Shown: positions 8,607 to 17,787 of the stretch, piece by piece | Layout of the letters: every line of letters starts with the position of its first letter | Numbering within the stretch: position 1 is the stretch's first letter | Assembly (NCBI RefSeq): GCF_014195635.1 | Contig: NZ_JACICC010000001.1 | Coordinates: 744,001 to 808,000, forward strand | DNA from: Pseudochelatococcus contaminans | Lineage (GTDB): Bacteria; Pseudomonadota; Alphaproteobacteria; Rhizobiales; Beijerinckiaceae | DNA length: 64,000 nucleotides | Direction: 5' to 3' | The notes under the pieces: model-generated | The model's database searches: none | What the model saw: the letters and a program-made list of their open reading frames with translations, nothing else | Told to the model about the DNA's origin: nothing | Program-made: the position numbers and the translations under genes

Positions 8607-8786
8607 AGCAACTCATCCTAACATCGATCCTCGCGCAACGGATGATGTCGAGAAGCGAATCCGGTCGGACAATCCCCGCACGGCCTCGCTTTTCGAGAGT
8701 GGGAACCTGCTCCGACAGAAGAGCTAATACACACAAAAGGCGCATCCGAGACCGGAATAATTGATAATTCTGAATGGGAGGTTCAG

Positions 8787-10133
8787 GTGCATCAAAGTGA
8801 ATTGCAAGAGCTGATAGCGCGATCCAAATTCGGCCGCTATCACGCGGTGGTGTTGTTTTGGGGCATTATCATATTGGTGCTCGATGGCTATGATCTGGCC
8901 GTTGTCGGTGTCGCACTGCCCGCGATCATGGCCGATATGGGCATCGATGCCACGCAGGCGGGCTTCATGGCAAGTTCGGCCCTGTTCGGCATGATGTTTG
9001 GAGCGATCAGCTTCGGGACATTGGCCGATCGCATCGGCCGCCGCAAAACCATCGTGATCTGCATTCTGCTCTTGAGCGCGTTCACCGCGGCAAGCGGATT
9101 GGCGAACGACCCCGTGACATTCAGCGTTCTGCGCTTCATCGCCGGTCTCGGCATTGGCGGCGTCGTTCCCGTCGTCACGGCGCAAATGGCCGAAGTTGCA
9201 CCGGCAAGGCTGCGCGGCAGGATGATAACCCTTGTTTTCGCGGGCTATTCGGTTGGTGGTGTCATCGTTGCGCTCGTTGGCCGGCAGCTGATCGAGGCAT
9301 ATGGGTGGGAGCCGGTCTTTTATGTGACGGCGCTTCCGATCCTGCTGATCCCGTTCATTCTGCGGTCGATGCCGGAATCGATCGCCTTTCTCATCAAGAA
9401 GGGCCGCGACGAAGAGTGGAAGGCGACGGTGCGCAAGCTCGTTCCCGATTACCCTCTCGACCCCAACCTCAAGATCATCCCCTCGGCCGAGAACCGCATC
9501 GCCAGTTCGCCGGTGTCCTCGCTGTTTCATGAGGGCAGGGGCCTGAGCACCCTGATGATCTGGGTGGCGTTCGGCATGGGCCTGTTCATGGTCTACTCGC
9601 TGAGTTCGTGGCTGACGAAGCTCATGGCGCTTGCTGGCTACAGCCTTGGTTCGTCACTCAATTTCGTGCTTGTCTTCAACGTGGGGGCAATTACCGGCGC
9701 GCTGCTCGGCGGCTGGCTGGGCGACCGCTTCAATATCAAATATGTCCTTGCGGCTTTCTACGCCATCGGAACCGTTGCGCTTGTATCGATGGGCTATGCC
9801 CGGTCGACGGAGCTGCTGTTCGTGATCGTCTTTATCGTCGGCGCGTCGACTTTGGGAACGCAGCTGCTCGCCTATGCTTTTGCGGGGCAGGACTATCCCA
9901 CGCAGATCCGCTCGACCGGCATCGGTTTTGCCACCGGCATCGGCCGTCTCGGTGCTGTCCTCGGTCCGTCGCTGATCGGGTTTCTCGTGTCCTTGCAATT
10001 GCCGCTGGAGCAGAATTTCATGGCCATTGGCGTCGCAGGCTTCATCGGCACCATCGCTGTGCTCTTGATCGACCAGACCAGAGCCGCGGCGGTGACGGAA
10101 CGCGTCATTCCCCAGGCAAGACCGGCAACGTAA
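8787..10133 (+). CDS. MFS transporter, aromatic acid:H+ symporter (AAHS) type
   Basis: This 448-residue 12-helix carrier has the AAHS hallmarks: LDGYDLAVVGVALPAI in helix 1 (the D-G-Y-D signature), SFGTLADRIGRRK in the 2-3 loop and a later GGWLGDRFNIK loop. Known members (PcaK, BenK) bring aromatic acids in with protons. The start is GTG 8787, set by GGGAGG six bases upstream. It is divergent from an AraC regulator that probably controls it. No ring-cleavage genes are adjacent, so the substrate is open. Two hairpins follow the stop. Confidence 0.87.
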   Translation: MHQSELQELIARSKFGRYHAVVLFWGIIILVLDGYDLAVVGVALPAIMADMGIDATQAGFMASSALFGMMFGAISFGTLADRIGRRKTIVICILLLSAFTAASGLANDPVTFSVLRFIAGLGIGGVVPVVTAQMAEVAPARLRGRMITLVFAGYSVGGVIVALVGRQLIEAYGWEPVFYVTALPILLIPFILRSMPESIAFLIKKGRDEEWKATVRKLVPDYPLDPNLKIIPSAENRIASSPVSSLFHEGRGLSTLMIWVAFGMGLFMVYSLSSWLTKLMALAGYSLGSSLNFVLVFNVGAITGALLGGWLGDRFNIKYVLAAFYAIGTVALVSMGYARSTELLFVIVFIVGASTLGTQLLAYAFAGQDYPTQIRSTGIGFATGIGRLGAVLGPSLIGFLVSLQLPLEQNFMAIGVAGFIGTIAVLLIDQTRAAAVTERVIPQARPAT

Positions 10134-10142
10134 TCCGCACGC

Positions 10143-10170
10143 GGGCGCTCAACCCTGTCATTGAGCGCCC
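10143..10170. terminator. Hairpin after the AAHS transporter gene
   Basis: Perfect 10-bp arms (10143-10152 and 10161-10170; GGGCGCTCAA and its complement) with an 8-base loop start 10 bases after the stop. There is no T-run, so it is likelier to work with the second hairpin downstream or to protect the 3' end. Confidence 0.4.
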
Positions 10171-10230
10171 ATCTGCTGCCCTCGCAAGACAACAGCGCCA
10201 GAGGGCGGTTTCTGTCCGCGCAACTCATAT

Positions 10231-10258
10231 TAACCGCCGCGCCAAAGGGTGCGGCGGT
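10231..10258 (+). terminator. Rho-independent terminator between convergent genes
   Basis: Nine-bp arms (10231-10239 and 10250-10258; AACCGCCGC and its complement) are followed directly by CTTTTA, a classical terminator for the AAHS transporter transcript. The potassium channel gene ends on the other strand at 10284. Confidence 0.65.
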
Positions 10259-10283
10259 TCTTTTACGAGGCGCGTCTATTATT

Positions 10284-11474
10284 TTACTGTGCGTTGGAAG
10301 CGGCGGCGGTTTGGGGGTCGATCCGGCCCGGCGGGGCGTGCACAGTTGCTTCCGCGAACCGCTTTCGCAATTCCGGGTGGTGCATCAGCAGGATGCGCAC
10401 AGCATCTTCGTTGATGGACAGCAGCCGCGCTGCGGTGATGGCATGGACAAAATCGGGCGGCGGGGCCACGTCCTCAAGGCCCGGCACGGCGCCGAAGATA
10501 TCGCCGGGGCCAATGGTGACGGGGCCAGTGGCGGTGGCCGCCTGTAGCAATCCGTCCAGCACGATGTAGGCGTTGTGAAAGGTCTGGCCCGGCAACACGA
10601 TGGCCTGCCCCCGGACGATGCCGCGCGAGTTGACGACCTGCATCAGTTCGATCAGCACTTGCGAGCCGATGTTGTTGAACAGCGGCAGACGCGAAATCAT
10701 CGGGAAGGTGACGACGAAGTCATGCCGCTGGATCAGCGTGGAAAACGACGATGAGATAATTGCGATGGGCAGCGCCAGCATGATCACGCCGGTCACCATG
10801 GTCAACGCGCCGACCATGCGGCCTATATCGGTTTGCGGCACGACGTCGCCATATCCCACTGTGGTCAGCGTGGTGATGGACCACCACATCGCCAGTGGAA
10901 TGGAGCCGAACTTTTCCGGCTGAAGCGACCGTTCTGCCAGATAGGCCGCCGTCGCGGTGAGCAGAACGGACGCGCACAGAATAAGCAGGCAGGCCATCAG
11001 CGCGTAGCGCTCGTGCCGGATAGCGAGATAAAGCGCACTGAATCCGGACGAATAGCGCGCCAGCTTGAAGAAGCGCAGCAACCGCACGACCAGCAAGGTC
11101 TGCAAGCTGATGTCGAAAAAATATCCCAATACGAACGGCAGGATCGCGATCAGGTCGATGATGCCTGCGAAAGTTATCATATAAAGCAGGCGAGACTTCC
11201 ACGCCGGCAGTTGGGAATGAAGCGGATTCTCCGGCGCGACCCATAGCCGGGCAATATATTCGACGACGAAAACGATAAGCGCAAAACGCTCCAGAGTGTT
11301 TACCCAGACGCTGTCGTGCAATTGCAGTGACGGCATGGTGGCGAGCACCGCAACCAGCACACTGACTATGATGACGCTGACGAGGAAGTAATACACCGCA
11401 TCAGCCAGCCGGTCCCCGGTGGTGTCGCGTTCAAGGATATCGAACATCCATCGCCGGAGTTTCAGGTAGGTCAT
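10284..11474 (-). CDS. Voltage-gated-type potassium channel with cyclic-nucleotide-binding-like domain
   Basis: This 396-residue membrane channel resembles MloK1/Kv channels: six hydrophobic segments, an arginine-bearing S4-like helix (LLVVRLLRFFKLARY), a pore helix and the selectivity filter TTVGYGD, then S6 (GVIMLALPIAIISSSFSTLI). A C-terminal cNMP-type domain follows (PGQTFHNAYIVLDG...IGPGDIFGAVPGLEDV). The phosphate-binding cassette is degenerate: the usual glutamate after FG and the phosphate-binding arginine are replaced (GAVPG...PPPDFV), so cAMP binding is doubtful. Its role is K+ flux or membrane potential control, which would be relevant to acid or osmotic stress. Confidence 0.88.
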   Translation of the reverse strand: MTYLKLRRWMFDILERDTTGDRLADAVYYFLVSVIIVSVLVAVLATMPSLQLHDSVWVNTLERFALIVFVVEYIARLWVAPENPLHSQLPAWKSRLLYMITFAGIIDLIAILPFVLGYFFDISLQTLLVVRLLRFFKLARYSSGFSALYLAIRHERYALMACLLILCASVLLTATAAYLAERSLQPEKFGSIPLAMWWSITTLTTVGYGDVVPQTDIGRMVGALTMVTGVIMLALPIAIISSSFSTLIQRHDFVVTFPMISRLPLFNNIGSQVLIELMQVVNSRGIVRGQAIVLPGQTFHNAYIVLDGLLQAATATGPVTIGPGDIFGAVPGLEDVAPPPDFVHAITAARLLSINEDAVRILLMHHPELRKRFAEATVHAPPGRIDPQTAAASNAQ

Positions 11475-12077
11475 GCTTCAAAACCTTGTCGTCATTGTTG
11501 CCACCTGACTGGACAGGAGAAAGAAACCAGTTTCCCATATCCGGCGATCTTTGGCGAGATAACTATCCCTTCGCTGTATCCGTTAGCGACTTGCATGGCA
11601 AGATGGCTGTCATGGAGTGTCGTTCAGCTTTATAGTCTGTATAGCCGGCGAAATTGTCCATGATCATGAATGGTGCATACTTTATTTTTTATGGAATATA
11701 TATTTCTAAATCAGGAATAAATGTAAATTTACATTATAATGTTGATCTCGATATCATGTATATGACGCTCTAAATTATCTGTAGAACTTGGCGCTCCGCA
11801 AGCCGAAAAGGCTTGGCTCCTGGAGAATTCACATGCAGGCAGGCAATAGTGGATTAATTTTGTAGATTTTATTGACTTATGAGATGCCTGACATCATAAT
11901 CCGTGCGATGAATCATCCTGATAGTAGAAGGCATAAAATATAAATAGCAACGCAATTGTTATTTGTATTTCTTGTGCTTTACAGGAAGTAAATGGGTAGT
12001 TTCACCTAGTTTTTGGTGTTTAAACGGTTTTATTTTGCCGATTCCCTTCCATTTTTCGACAGTATCTGGGGTTGTCT
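11475..12077. other. AT-rich intergenic region upstream of the MetQNI-type importer
   Basis: About 600 bases without a gene. The left part (to about 11640) carries a small palindrome CTTGC-ATG-GCAAG. The rest is AT-rich and contains a good promoter (11872-11900) and a leader of about 170 bases before metQ. In the leader, a short inverted repeat CACC...GGTG near 12003-12018 is followed by a T-rich stretch. No SAM-II riboswitch core was found. Confidence 0.6.
11872..11900 (+). promoter_or_regulatory. Sigma-70-type promoter for metQNI
   Basis: TTGACT (11872-11877), 17 bases, then CATAAT (11895-11900) matches the housekeeping consensus in 10 of 12 positions with ideal spacing. Transcription would start near 11908, giving a leader of about 170 bases. 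Confidence 0.55.
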
Positions 12078-12905
12078 ATGTTCAATTCGCATAAAATTCG
12101 TCGCTTCAATCGTGTGTTATTGGCGGGGGTTATTGCCTTGGCCGTTTCAGGCGTTGGTGCTGCTGCCGTGGCGGAGACGCTGATCGTCGGAACCAATGCA
12201 GCTTTTGCCGACCCGATCCTGACGGCCGCGGCGGAAGCCAAGAAGGCTGGCCTCGACGTTAAGGTAATCGAATACACGGACCCGGTTTCCCCGAATACCG
12301 CGCTCGCCAGCGGAGAAATCGATGCGAACTACTTCCAGCACGGCTACTTCCTCGACACCGTCAAACAGGCGCGGAATCTCTACATTGTTCCGTTCGCCGA
12401 TGGCATCGTCAACAAGACAGGGCTTTATTCAAAGAAGCACAAGAGTCTGGATGCGTTGCCGGATGGTGCGCGCGTTGCCCTCGCCGGCGATCCCGTCAAC
12501 TTCGGACGCGGGCTGCGCTTGCTTGAGAAGGCCGGGCTGATCGAGCTGAAGCCGGAGGCAGACTTGCGGGCAACGACCGCCGATATCGCTGCCAATCCCA
12601 AAAACCTCAAGATTATAGAAGTCGACTTCCATCAATTACCCCTGTCGCTTGACGAGGTGGATCTGGCGCACGGTTATACTCACTTCCTGCTGGCTTCCGG
12701 CGTTATCGATCCCGCTTCCGCGTTGTTCTGGGAGCCTGAGAGCGAAACCAGAGGCTATGGCATCAAGTTCGTGATCCGCCCGGAAGGTCGCGATAATCCG
12801 CGAATTGCCGAATTTGTGAAGATCTACCAGACATCCCCTGCCGTGCGGAAGGTTCTCGACGACCAATACGGCGACCTCTACTTCCGCCTGTGGGAGAAAG
12901 ATTGA
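12078..12905 (+). CDS. metQ: MetQ/NlpA-type substrate-binding protein of an ABC importer
   Basis: This 275-residue secreted binding protein has a signal peptide ending around AAAVAE, but no lipobox cysteine, unlike Gram-positive MetQ. The mature part has the NlpA family pattern: IVGTNAAFADPIL, EYTDPVSPNTALASGEIDANYFQH and FADGIVNKTGLYSKKHKSLDALPDGARVALAGDPVN. The family binds methionine, and relatives take methionine oxides or other thio-compounds. ATG 12078 is preferred over TTG 12072 because GGGG lies seven bases upstream. The stop overlaps the ATPase start (TGATG). Because organosulfur monooxygenase genes follow, the true ligand may not be plain methionine. Confidence 0.85.
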   Translation: MFNSHKIRRFNRVLLAGVIALAVSGVGAAAVAETLIVGTNAAFADPILTAAAEAKKAGLDVKVIEYTDPVSPNTALASGEIDANYFQHGYFLDTVKQARNLYIVPFADGIVNKTGLYSKKHKSLDALPDGARVALAGDPVNFGRGLRLLEKAGLIELKPEADLRATTADIAANPKNLKIIEVDFHQLPLSLDEVDLAHGYTHFLLASGVIDPASALFWEPESETRGYGIKFVIRPEGRDNPRIAEFVKIYQTSPAVRKVLDDQYGDLYFRLWEKD

Positions 12906-13969
12906 TGTCTGTCTTTTCGGAAGAAAAGACGCACATTCTCGTTTCGGGGCTTGTCAAAAGATATCCGGGGGCACAGGCCCCCGCCATCGCCGGTGTCGAT
13001 CTTGCGATTCGGCGAGGGGAGATATTCGGCATTATCGGGCGCAGCGGTGCAGGCAAATCTTCGCTGCTGCGCACGTTCAACCGTCTGGAACTGCCAACCG
13101 AGGGCAGCGTGCAGGTTGCAGGGCAAGATGTCGGCAGTCTCACCGGGGCGAGCCTGATGCAGTTGCGTCGGCGAATCGGCATGATCTTTCAGCACTTTAA
13201 CCTGCTGTCCGCGAAAACCGCATTCGGCAATGTCGCTCTGCCGCTCAAGGTTGCCGGCGTCGGGCGTGACGAGATCGAACGGCGCGTTACCGAACTTCTT
13301 GATCTTGTCGGGCTTGCGGACAAGCGCGATGCCTATCCGGCGCAACTTTCCGGTGGCCAGAAGCAGCGTGTGGGTATCGCCCGCGCGCTTGTGCACAGGC
13401 CGGAGATCCTGCTGTGCGACGAAGCGACATCGGCTCTCGACCCGGAAAGCACCGATGCCATCCTGACACTGCTACGGGATATCAACAGCCGGCTTGGGCT
13501 GACGATTGTCCTCATCACCCATGAAATGAGCGTGATCCACGAAATCTGTCATCGCGTGGTTGTCCTGGATCAGGGCCGCGTGGTGGAAGAGGGAGAGGTC
13601 TGGAACATTTTTGGTGCGCCGCAACATGACGTAACCCGCGCCTTGCTGCGAACGCTGCAAAAAACCATTCCGGGTGATCTGCGTGAGGGGCTGCTGGACC
13701 AGCCGCAAGCGTCCGATGATCGTCTGGTGCTCGATCTGCATTATACCGGAGGTCAGGGGCGCGGGCCTGATCTTGCCGGTCTTGTGGAGGCGCTCGGCAG
13801 CGGCGTTGAGTTGTTGTTCGGTGGCATCGACCGCATTCAGGGACATGGGCAGGGACATCTGCTCGTCGCCATCGAGAGGCGAGGGCGTTCCGATGCCGAT
13901 ATCCTTGCACGGGTACAATCTCTTTCGGACGATGTGAGAAAGCTTGGCTATGTCCCAGATCGTATATGA
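12905..13969 (+). CDS. metN: MetN-type ABC transporter ATPase with NIL domain
   Basis: This 354-residue ATPase powers the importer. Walker A is GRSGAGKSS (near residue 48), the signature is LSGGQKQR, Walker B is ILLCDEATSALDPES, and the switch histidine is in LITHEM. After residue about 265 comes the C-terminal NIL domain (DRLVLDLHYTGGQGRGPDLAGLVEALG) that in MetN senses cytoplasmic methionine and shuts the transporter. ATG 12905 overlaps the metQ stop by one base and has GGGAGA upstream. Its end overlaps the permease gene by 20 bases, so the three genes are translationally coupled. Confidence 0.92.
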   Translation: MSVFSEEKTHILVSGLVKRYPGAQAPAIAGVDLAIRRGEIFGIIGRSGAGKSSLLRTFNRLELPTEGSVQVAGQDVGSLTGASLMQLRRRIGMIFQHFNLLSAKTAFGNVALPLKVAGVGRDEIERRVTELLDLVGLADKRDAYPAQLSGGQKQRVGIARALVHRPEILLCDEATSALDPESTDAILTLLRDINSRLGLTIVLITHEMSVIHEICHRVVVLDQGRVVEEGEVWNIFGAPQHDVTRALLRTLQKTIPGDLREGLLDQPQASDDRLVLDLHYTGGQGRGPDLAGLVEALGSGVELLFGGIDRIQGHGQGHLLVAIERRGRSDADILARVQSLSDDVRKLGYVPDRI

Positions 13970-14606
13970 TCGCCTGATCGAAGGGACTATCGACACTCTA
14001 CTGATGATCGGTATTTCTTCCGTCATTTCCTTATTGCTTGGCCTGCCGCTGGCAGTTCTGCTGGCGACCACAACGAGGGGCGGCGTCTTTGAGTCCCCGT
14101 GGTTCAATGCAGGTCTCGGAAGTATCGTGAACGTGGTGCGCTCCATCCCGTTCCTGATCCTGATGGTGGCCCTCATTCCATTTACGCGAGCTTTGGTCGG
14201 CACCAGCTATGGGGTCTTGGGGGCGGTTGTGCCGTTGAGCGTTGCAACGATCCCCTTCTTCGCCCGTATTGCCGAAGTCAGTCTGAGAGAAGTGGATCGC
14301 GGTCTGGTCGAGGCGGCGGAAGCCATGGGATGCAGCCGCTGGCATATCGTGTGGCATGTTTTGTTGCCGGAGGCGCGGCCGGGTATCGTTGCCGGGTTCA
14401 CCATTGCGGTGGTGGCGATGATCAACGCCTCTGCTGTGGCTGGCGCTATCGGAGCGGGCGGTCTTGGCGACCTTGCCTACCGTTATGGTTATCAGCGCTT
14501 CGACACGCAGGTCATGGTGACCGTCATCGTTCTTCTGGTGGCGCTGGTCATGCTGATCCAGTTGTTCGGCGACAGGCTGGCGCTGTTTCTCAACAAGCGG
14601 AAATGA
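13950..14606 (+). CDS. metI: MetI-type ABC transporter permease
   Basis: This 218-residue permease has five predicted helices and a normal MetI length (about 217). The EAA loop reads GLVEAAEAMGCSRWHIVWHVLLPEARPGIV, the docking site for MetN. The following AINASAVAGAIGAGGLGDLAYRYGYQRFD segment is typical of MetI. ATG 13950 lies within the end of metN (20-base overlap) with GAGAAAG upstream. It completes the importer; the sulfur genes start 130 bases later on the same strand. Confidence 0.92.
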   Translation: MSQIVYDRLIEGTIDTLLMIGISSVISLLLGLPLAVLLATTTRGGVFESPWFNAGLGSIVNVVRSIPFLILMVALIPFTRALVGTSYGVLGAVVPLSVATIPFFARIAEVSLREVDRGLVEAAEAMGCSRWHIVWHVLLPEARPGIVAGFTIAVVAMINASAVAGAIGAGGLGDLAYRYGYQRFDTQVMVTVIVLLVALVMLIQLFGDRLALFLNKRK

Positions 14607-14738
14607 TGGCAGCGCAGTCGCGGCTCTCTATTTTCCGGGTTTCAATGATAGCCGGGGAACTATAGCTTTGGTTGACGCGCCTTTTTCCGTCCGAGACGGC
14701 GTAGGGTTTGCTTGAGAAGGTGTTAGGAGATTTCGCTT

Positions 14739-16181
14739 ATGGCTGAGGCAGGCGACAAACCGACGATTGCCATTGTCGGCGGAGGTTTCACCGGCGCTGC
14801 GGTTGCTCTGCATCTTGCCGCGGGCTGGGCGGGGCCTGGGCGGCCCAGGATTGTCGTTTTCGAGCCTCGGCCGCAGCTGGGTGGTGGGCTGGCCTACAGC
14901 ACACGTGAGCCGACCCACCGGATCAATGTCCCCGCCGGTAACATGAGCATGTATCCGGATGACCCTACCAGTTTCCTGCGCTATGCCGAAGACAGGATAA
15001 CGCCCGCCAACGATCCCGATGCACGTAACGCAGCGGGGCTGCTTTTCCCGCGACGACGTGTTTTTGGCGATTATGTCGCGCACGAAATAGAGCCTTATCT
15101 TGCGTCTGGCGCGATTGAACATCGGCAGGCCGCAGTCACCGCAGTCGCTCGCGATGGGGCGGGCTGGCGTGTGGAAAGCGACGGCGCGGAGAGCCTTCCG
15201 GCCGATATCGTCGTGCTTGCCGTAAGCCATCCTGACGCCGGCTTGCCCCGCGCGCTTGCGCCGCTTGCAGGGCATGCGGGTTTGATTGCCGGGGATACCG
15301 GCCCCGAGGCGCTTACGGCCGTTCACGCCGAAGACCGCGTATTGGTCGTCGGAAATGGCCTTACCGCTGCTGATGTGATCGCCACGCTCAACCGGCAAGG
15401 TCATCGCGGTCCGATCCTGTCCATATCAAGGCGCGGCCTGCGTTCGCGCGGGCATGCGCCCGTGCCGCAGGAGTTCGAAGCGGATTTCACCTCTCCGCCG
15501 CCGGAAACCGCTTCGCAGTTGCTGCATCGCGTCCGCGTGTCGCTGCGGGAGGCTGACGCGCAGGGGATCGGCTGGCACGCGGTGCTCGATGCGGTGCGCC
15601 GACAGGGGCAGGCCTTATGGCGTCTTCTGCCGGTTGCAGAGCGCCGGCGGATTGTGCGGCACGTGCGGCCCTATTGGGACGTGCATCGGTTCCGTATCGC
15701 TCCGCAGGTGGAGCAGGTGCTTGAACGGGCGATTGCCGAGGGGCGTCTCGATGTCATCGCCGCCAGCCTGCGCGGCGCGCGTGCCGATGCAGATGGTATT
15801 CATATTGCCCTGAAGTCGCGCCGGGATGGCGAAACCATCGAAAAAACAGTCGATAAGGTCATTGTCACCACTGGCCCGGCCCACGGCGGAATTCTGGAAT
15901 CGCAGCCTTTCCTCAGCGGCCTGCGTGACGCGGGTTATCTGACCTTATGCGCAACAGGCCTCGGCCTTGCGTGTGACGACCAGTCATATGCTATCGGCGC
16001 AGATCATTTGCCTGTGAAGGGGCTGCTGATTGCCGGCCCCCTGGCGCGCGGCACTTTCGGCGAACTGATGGGAATGCCGCAGGTGAGCGAGCATGCGCTG
16101 GATATTGCGCACCTGATCAAGACGCTCGCCGCCAGGGAAAGCCCCGCGACGGAAAACGCTGCTGCGGATCAGAGAACATAG
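14739..16181 (+). CDS. FAD/NAD(P)-binding protein, YdhS/NAD_binding_9 type
   Basis: This 480-residue putative oxidoreductase opens with a Rossmann dinucleotide fingerprint ([17 protein letters not shown], residues 10-26), followed by an E at a strand end ([16 protein letters not shown]) and [16 protein letters not shown], a pattern of the NAD_binding_9 group. A second nucleotide segment, [21 protein letters not shown], lies near residue 201. The exact reaction of this family is not established; relatives sit near sulfur scavenging genes. ATG 14739 has AGGAG at 14725-14729. It could pass electrons to, or act with, the monooxygenases downstream, by inference. Confidence 0.75.
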   Translation: MAEAGDKPTIAIVGGGFTGAAVALHLAAGWAGPGRPRIVVFEPRPQLGGGLAYSTREPTHRINVPAGNMSMYPDDPTSFLRYAEDRITPANDPDARNAAGLLFPRRRVFGDYVAHEIEPYLASGAIEHRQAAVTAVARDGAGWRVESDGAESLPADIVVLAVSHPDAGLPRALAPLAGHAGLIAGDTGPEALTAVHAEDRVLVVGNGLTAADVIATLNRQGHRGPILSISRRGLRSRGHAPVPQEFEADFTSPPPETASQLLHRVRVSLREADAQGIGWHAVLDAVRRQGQALWRLLPVAERRRIVRHVRPYWDVHRFRIAPQVEQVLERAIAEGRLDVIAASLRGARADADGIHIALKSRRDGETIEKTVDKVIVTTGPAHGGILESQPFLSGLRDAGYLTLCATGLGLACDDQSYAIGADHLPVKGLLIAGPLARGTFGELMGMPQVSEHALDIAHLIKTLAARESPATENAAADQRT

Positions 16182-16252
16182 GATTCATCGATCACGGATG
16201 GCTCCGCTACTGGCGGCGCTCCGGCATCGTTTTGAAATACAGGACACTTGTT

Positions 16253-17422
16253 ATGACAAAAACCGACAAACCGCTTGATTTTCTATGGTTCATTCCCTCG
16301 TCCGGTGATGGAAGCTATCTGGGTTCCGATGCATTGAACCGCCCGGCCGATCCGGGTTACTTTCGCGAAATCGCACAGGCGTCGGATCGGTTGGGGTATT
16401 CCGGCGTGCTGATCCCAACCGGGGCAGCTTGCGAGGAAGCGTTCATATTGGCGGCCAACCTTGCCGCCAGTACCGAAAGGCTGAAGTTTCTCGTCGCAAT
16501 CCGCCCCGGTACGGCATCGCCCGCCTATTATGCCCGGCTTGCCTCGACCCTTGACCGTGTGTCGAATGGCCGGTTGTTGCTGAACATCGTGGTCGGCGGC
16601 AGTGCTTCGGAACTGGCGGGCGACGGCATTTTTCTTCCACATGACGAGCGCTATGCCCATGCGGATGAGTTCTTTCAGGTCTTCAACAGCCTGATCGAGA
16701 CGGGGCATGCCGATTTCGATGGCCAGTATATCAAGGCTCACAACGCTACTCTCACGCTGCCCCCCGTTCAGGAGCCGCGTCCGCCGATTTATTTCGGCGG
16801 TTCATCCGACGCCGCCATCGATTTCTCTGCCGGGCTTGTCGACAAATACCTGACGTGGGGCGAGACGCCTGAGCAGGTTGGGGAGAAAATCAGCCGTGTT
16901 CGCGCCGCCGCAGCAGCGCAGGGACGTGAAGTGACGTTCGGCATCCGCCTGCATTTCATCGTGCGTGAAACGGATGACGAAGCATGGGAAGCGGCGGATC
17001 GGCTGATTTCCCGTCTGTCGGACGACACCATCGCCGCGGCACAGGAGAATTTCCGCACCCGCTCGGATTCCGTGGGGCAGGCGCGCATGGTGGCGCTGCA
17101 CAACGGCGACCGGCGGAAGCTGGAAGTTTCGCCCAATCTCTGGGCCGGAATCGGGCTTGTGCGTTCGGGTGCCGGGACGGCTCTCGTGGGCTCGCCGCAG
17201 ACCGTTGCCGCGCGCCTGCGGGAATATCAGGCACTGGGCATCGACACGGTTATCGCATCCGGCTACCCCCATCTGGAGGAAGCCTATCGCGTCGCGGAAC
17301 TGCTGTTTCCGGAAATCGGCATCACGCTGCCTTACAAGCCGTTGCGGTCTGCCTTCGGCGAAAAGCATGTGTTCGGCGGCGGCGGGCACCTCGGTAATAT
17401 CAAGGCAAAATCTGCTTCGTAA
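16253..17422 (+). CDS. ssuD: SsuD-type FMNH2-dependent alkanesulfonate monooxygenase (luciferase-like)
   Basis: This 389-residue flavin-dependent enzyme splits the C-S bond of sulfonates, releasing sulfite and an aldehyde, using reduced FMN from a partner reductase. The sequence follows SsuD closely: [17 protein letters not shown] with the conserved active-site cysteine (C60 here, equivalent to C54 of E. coli SsuD), [47 protein letters not shown] and [13 protein letters not shown]. The start at ATG 16253 has AGGA about nine bases upstream. No ssuE reductase is adjacent. Substrate breadth is unknown; the ssuD symbol is by resemblance. Confidence 0.85.
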   Translation: MTKTDKPLDFLWFIPSSGDGSYLGSDALNRPADPGYFREIAQASDRLGYSGVLIPTGAACEEAFILAANLAASTERLKFLVAIRPGTASPAYYARLASTLDRVSNGRLLLNIVVGGSASELAGDGIFLPHDERYAHADEFFQVFNSLIETGHADFDGQYIKAHNATLTLPPVQEPRPPIYFGGSSDAAIDFSAGLVDKYLTWGETPEQVGEKISRVRAAAAAQGREVTFGIRLHFIVRETDDEAWEAADRLISRLSDDTIAAAQENFRTRSDSVGQARMVALHNGDRRKLEVSPNLWAGIGLVRSGAGTALVGSPQTVAARLREYQALGIDTVIASGYPHLEEAYRVAELLFPEIGITLPYKPLRSAFGEKHVFGGGGHLGNIKAKSAS

Positions 17423-17787
17423 AGGCACTGGCCACCATAAGCGCGTCCGCCGGAACCTCGGCGGACGCACATGTTCGATGAGCGCCTTTCAGTGATCGGA
17501 GGCTGGCAATTATGCTGCCTCCCGAATGTCTGCCTTTGGCTGCGCCGATTATAACACATTGGCAATTAATGATTTTATCACGCGAAGGCCAAGAGTGGAT
17601 GGCCCCTTCGCTATTAATATACTAATTACATATTATTAATTGACATTAGATATTCCAACCTTTACCCCTTGCACAGGAGGTGCATTCATCGGCCTGCACT
17701 GGTCGGCGGTGACTGCATTGCAAGTCGGGCGTGAGAGCCGGGCAATCCGCTCTCGGGCAGAATCATTGAGGGGTCTGGAAAGATTTC
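17423..17787. other. Intergenic region with hairpin and AT-rich promoter zone
   Basis: About 365 bases without a gene. It starts with a strong hairpin (17443-17468). A GG-N10-GC pair (17505-17518) is compatible with a sigma-54 promoter but the flanking bases match poorly. A TTGACA box lies at 17640-17645 in AT-rich DNA with a poor -10. These suggest that the sfnB-like gene has its own promoter. Confidence 0.45.
17443..17468 (+). terminator. Hairpin after the SsuD-type gene
   Basis: Perfect 10-bp GC-rich arms (17443-17452 and 17459-17468; GCGTCCGCCG and its complement) with a 6-base loop lie 20 bases after the stop. No T-run follows, so termination may be incomplete or the hairpin may only stabilise the 3' end. 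Confidence 0.45.

Noticed and set aside
11900-12077. SAM-II or similar riboswitch in the metQ leader
   Set aside because: The leader lacks the conserved SAM-II pseudoknot core; only a weak CACC...GGTG repeat is present.
17505-17518. Sigma-54 promoter upstream of the SfnB-type gene
   Set aside because: The GG-N10-GC pair is there, but the surrounding bases do not match TGGCACG...TTGCA well enough to call it.
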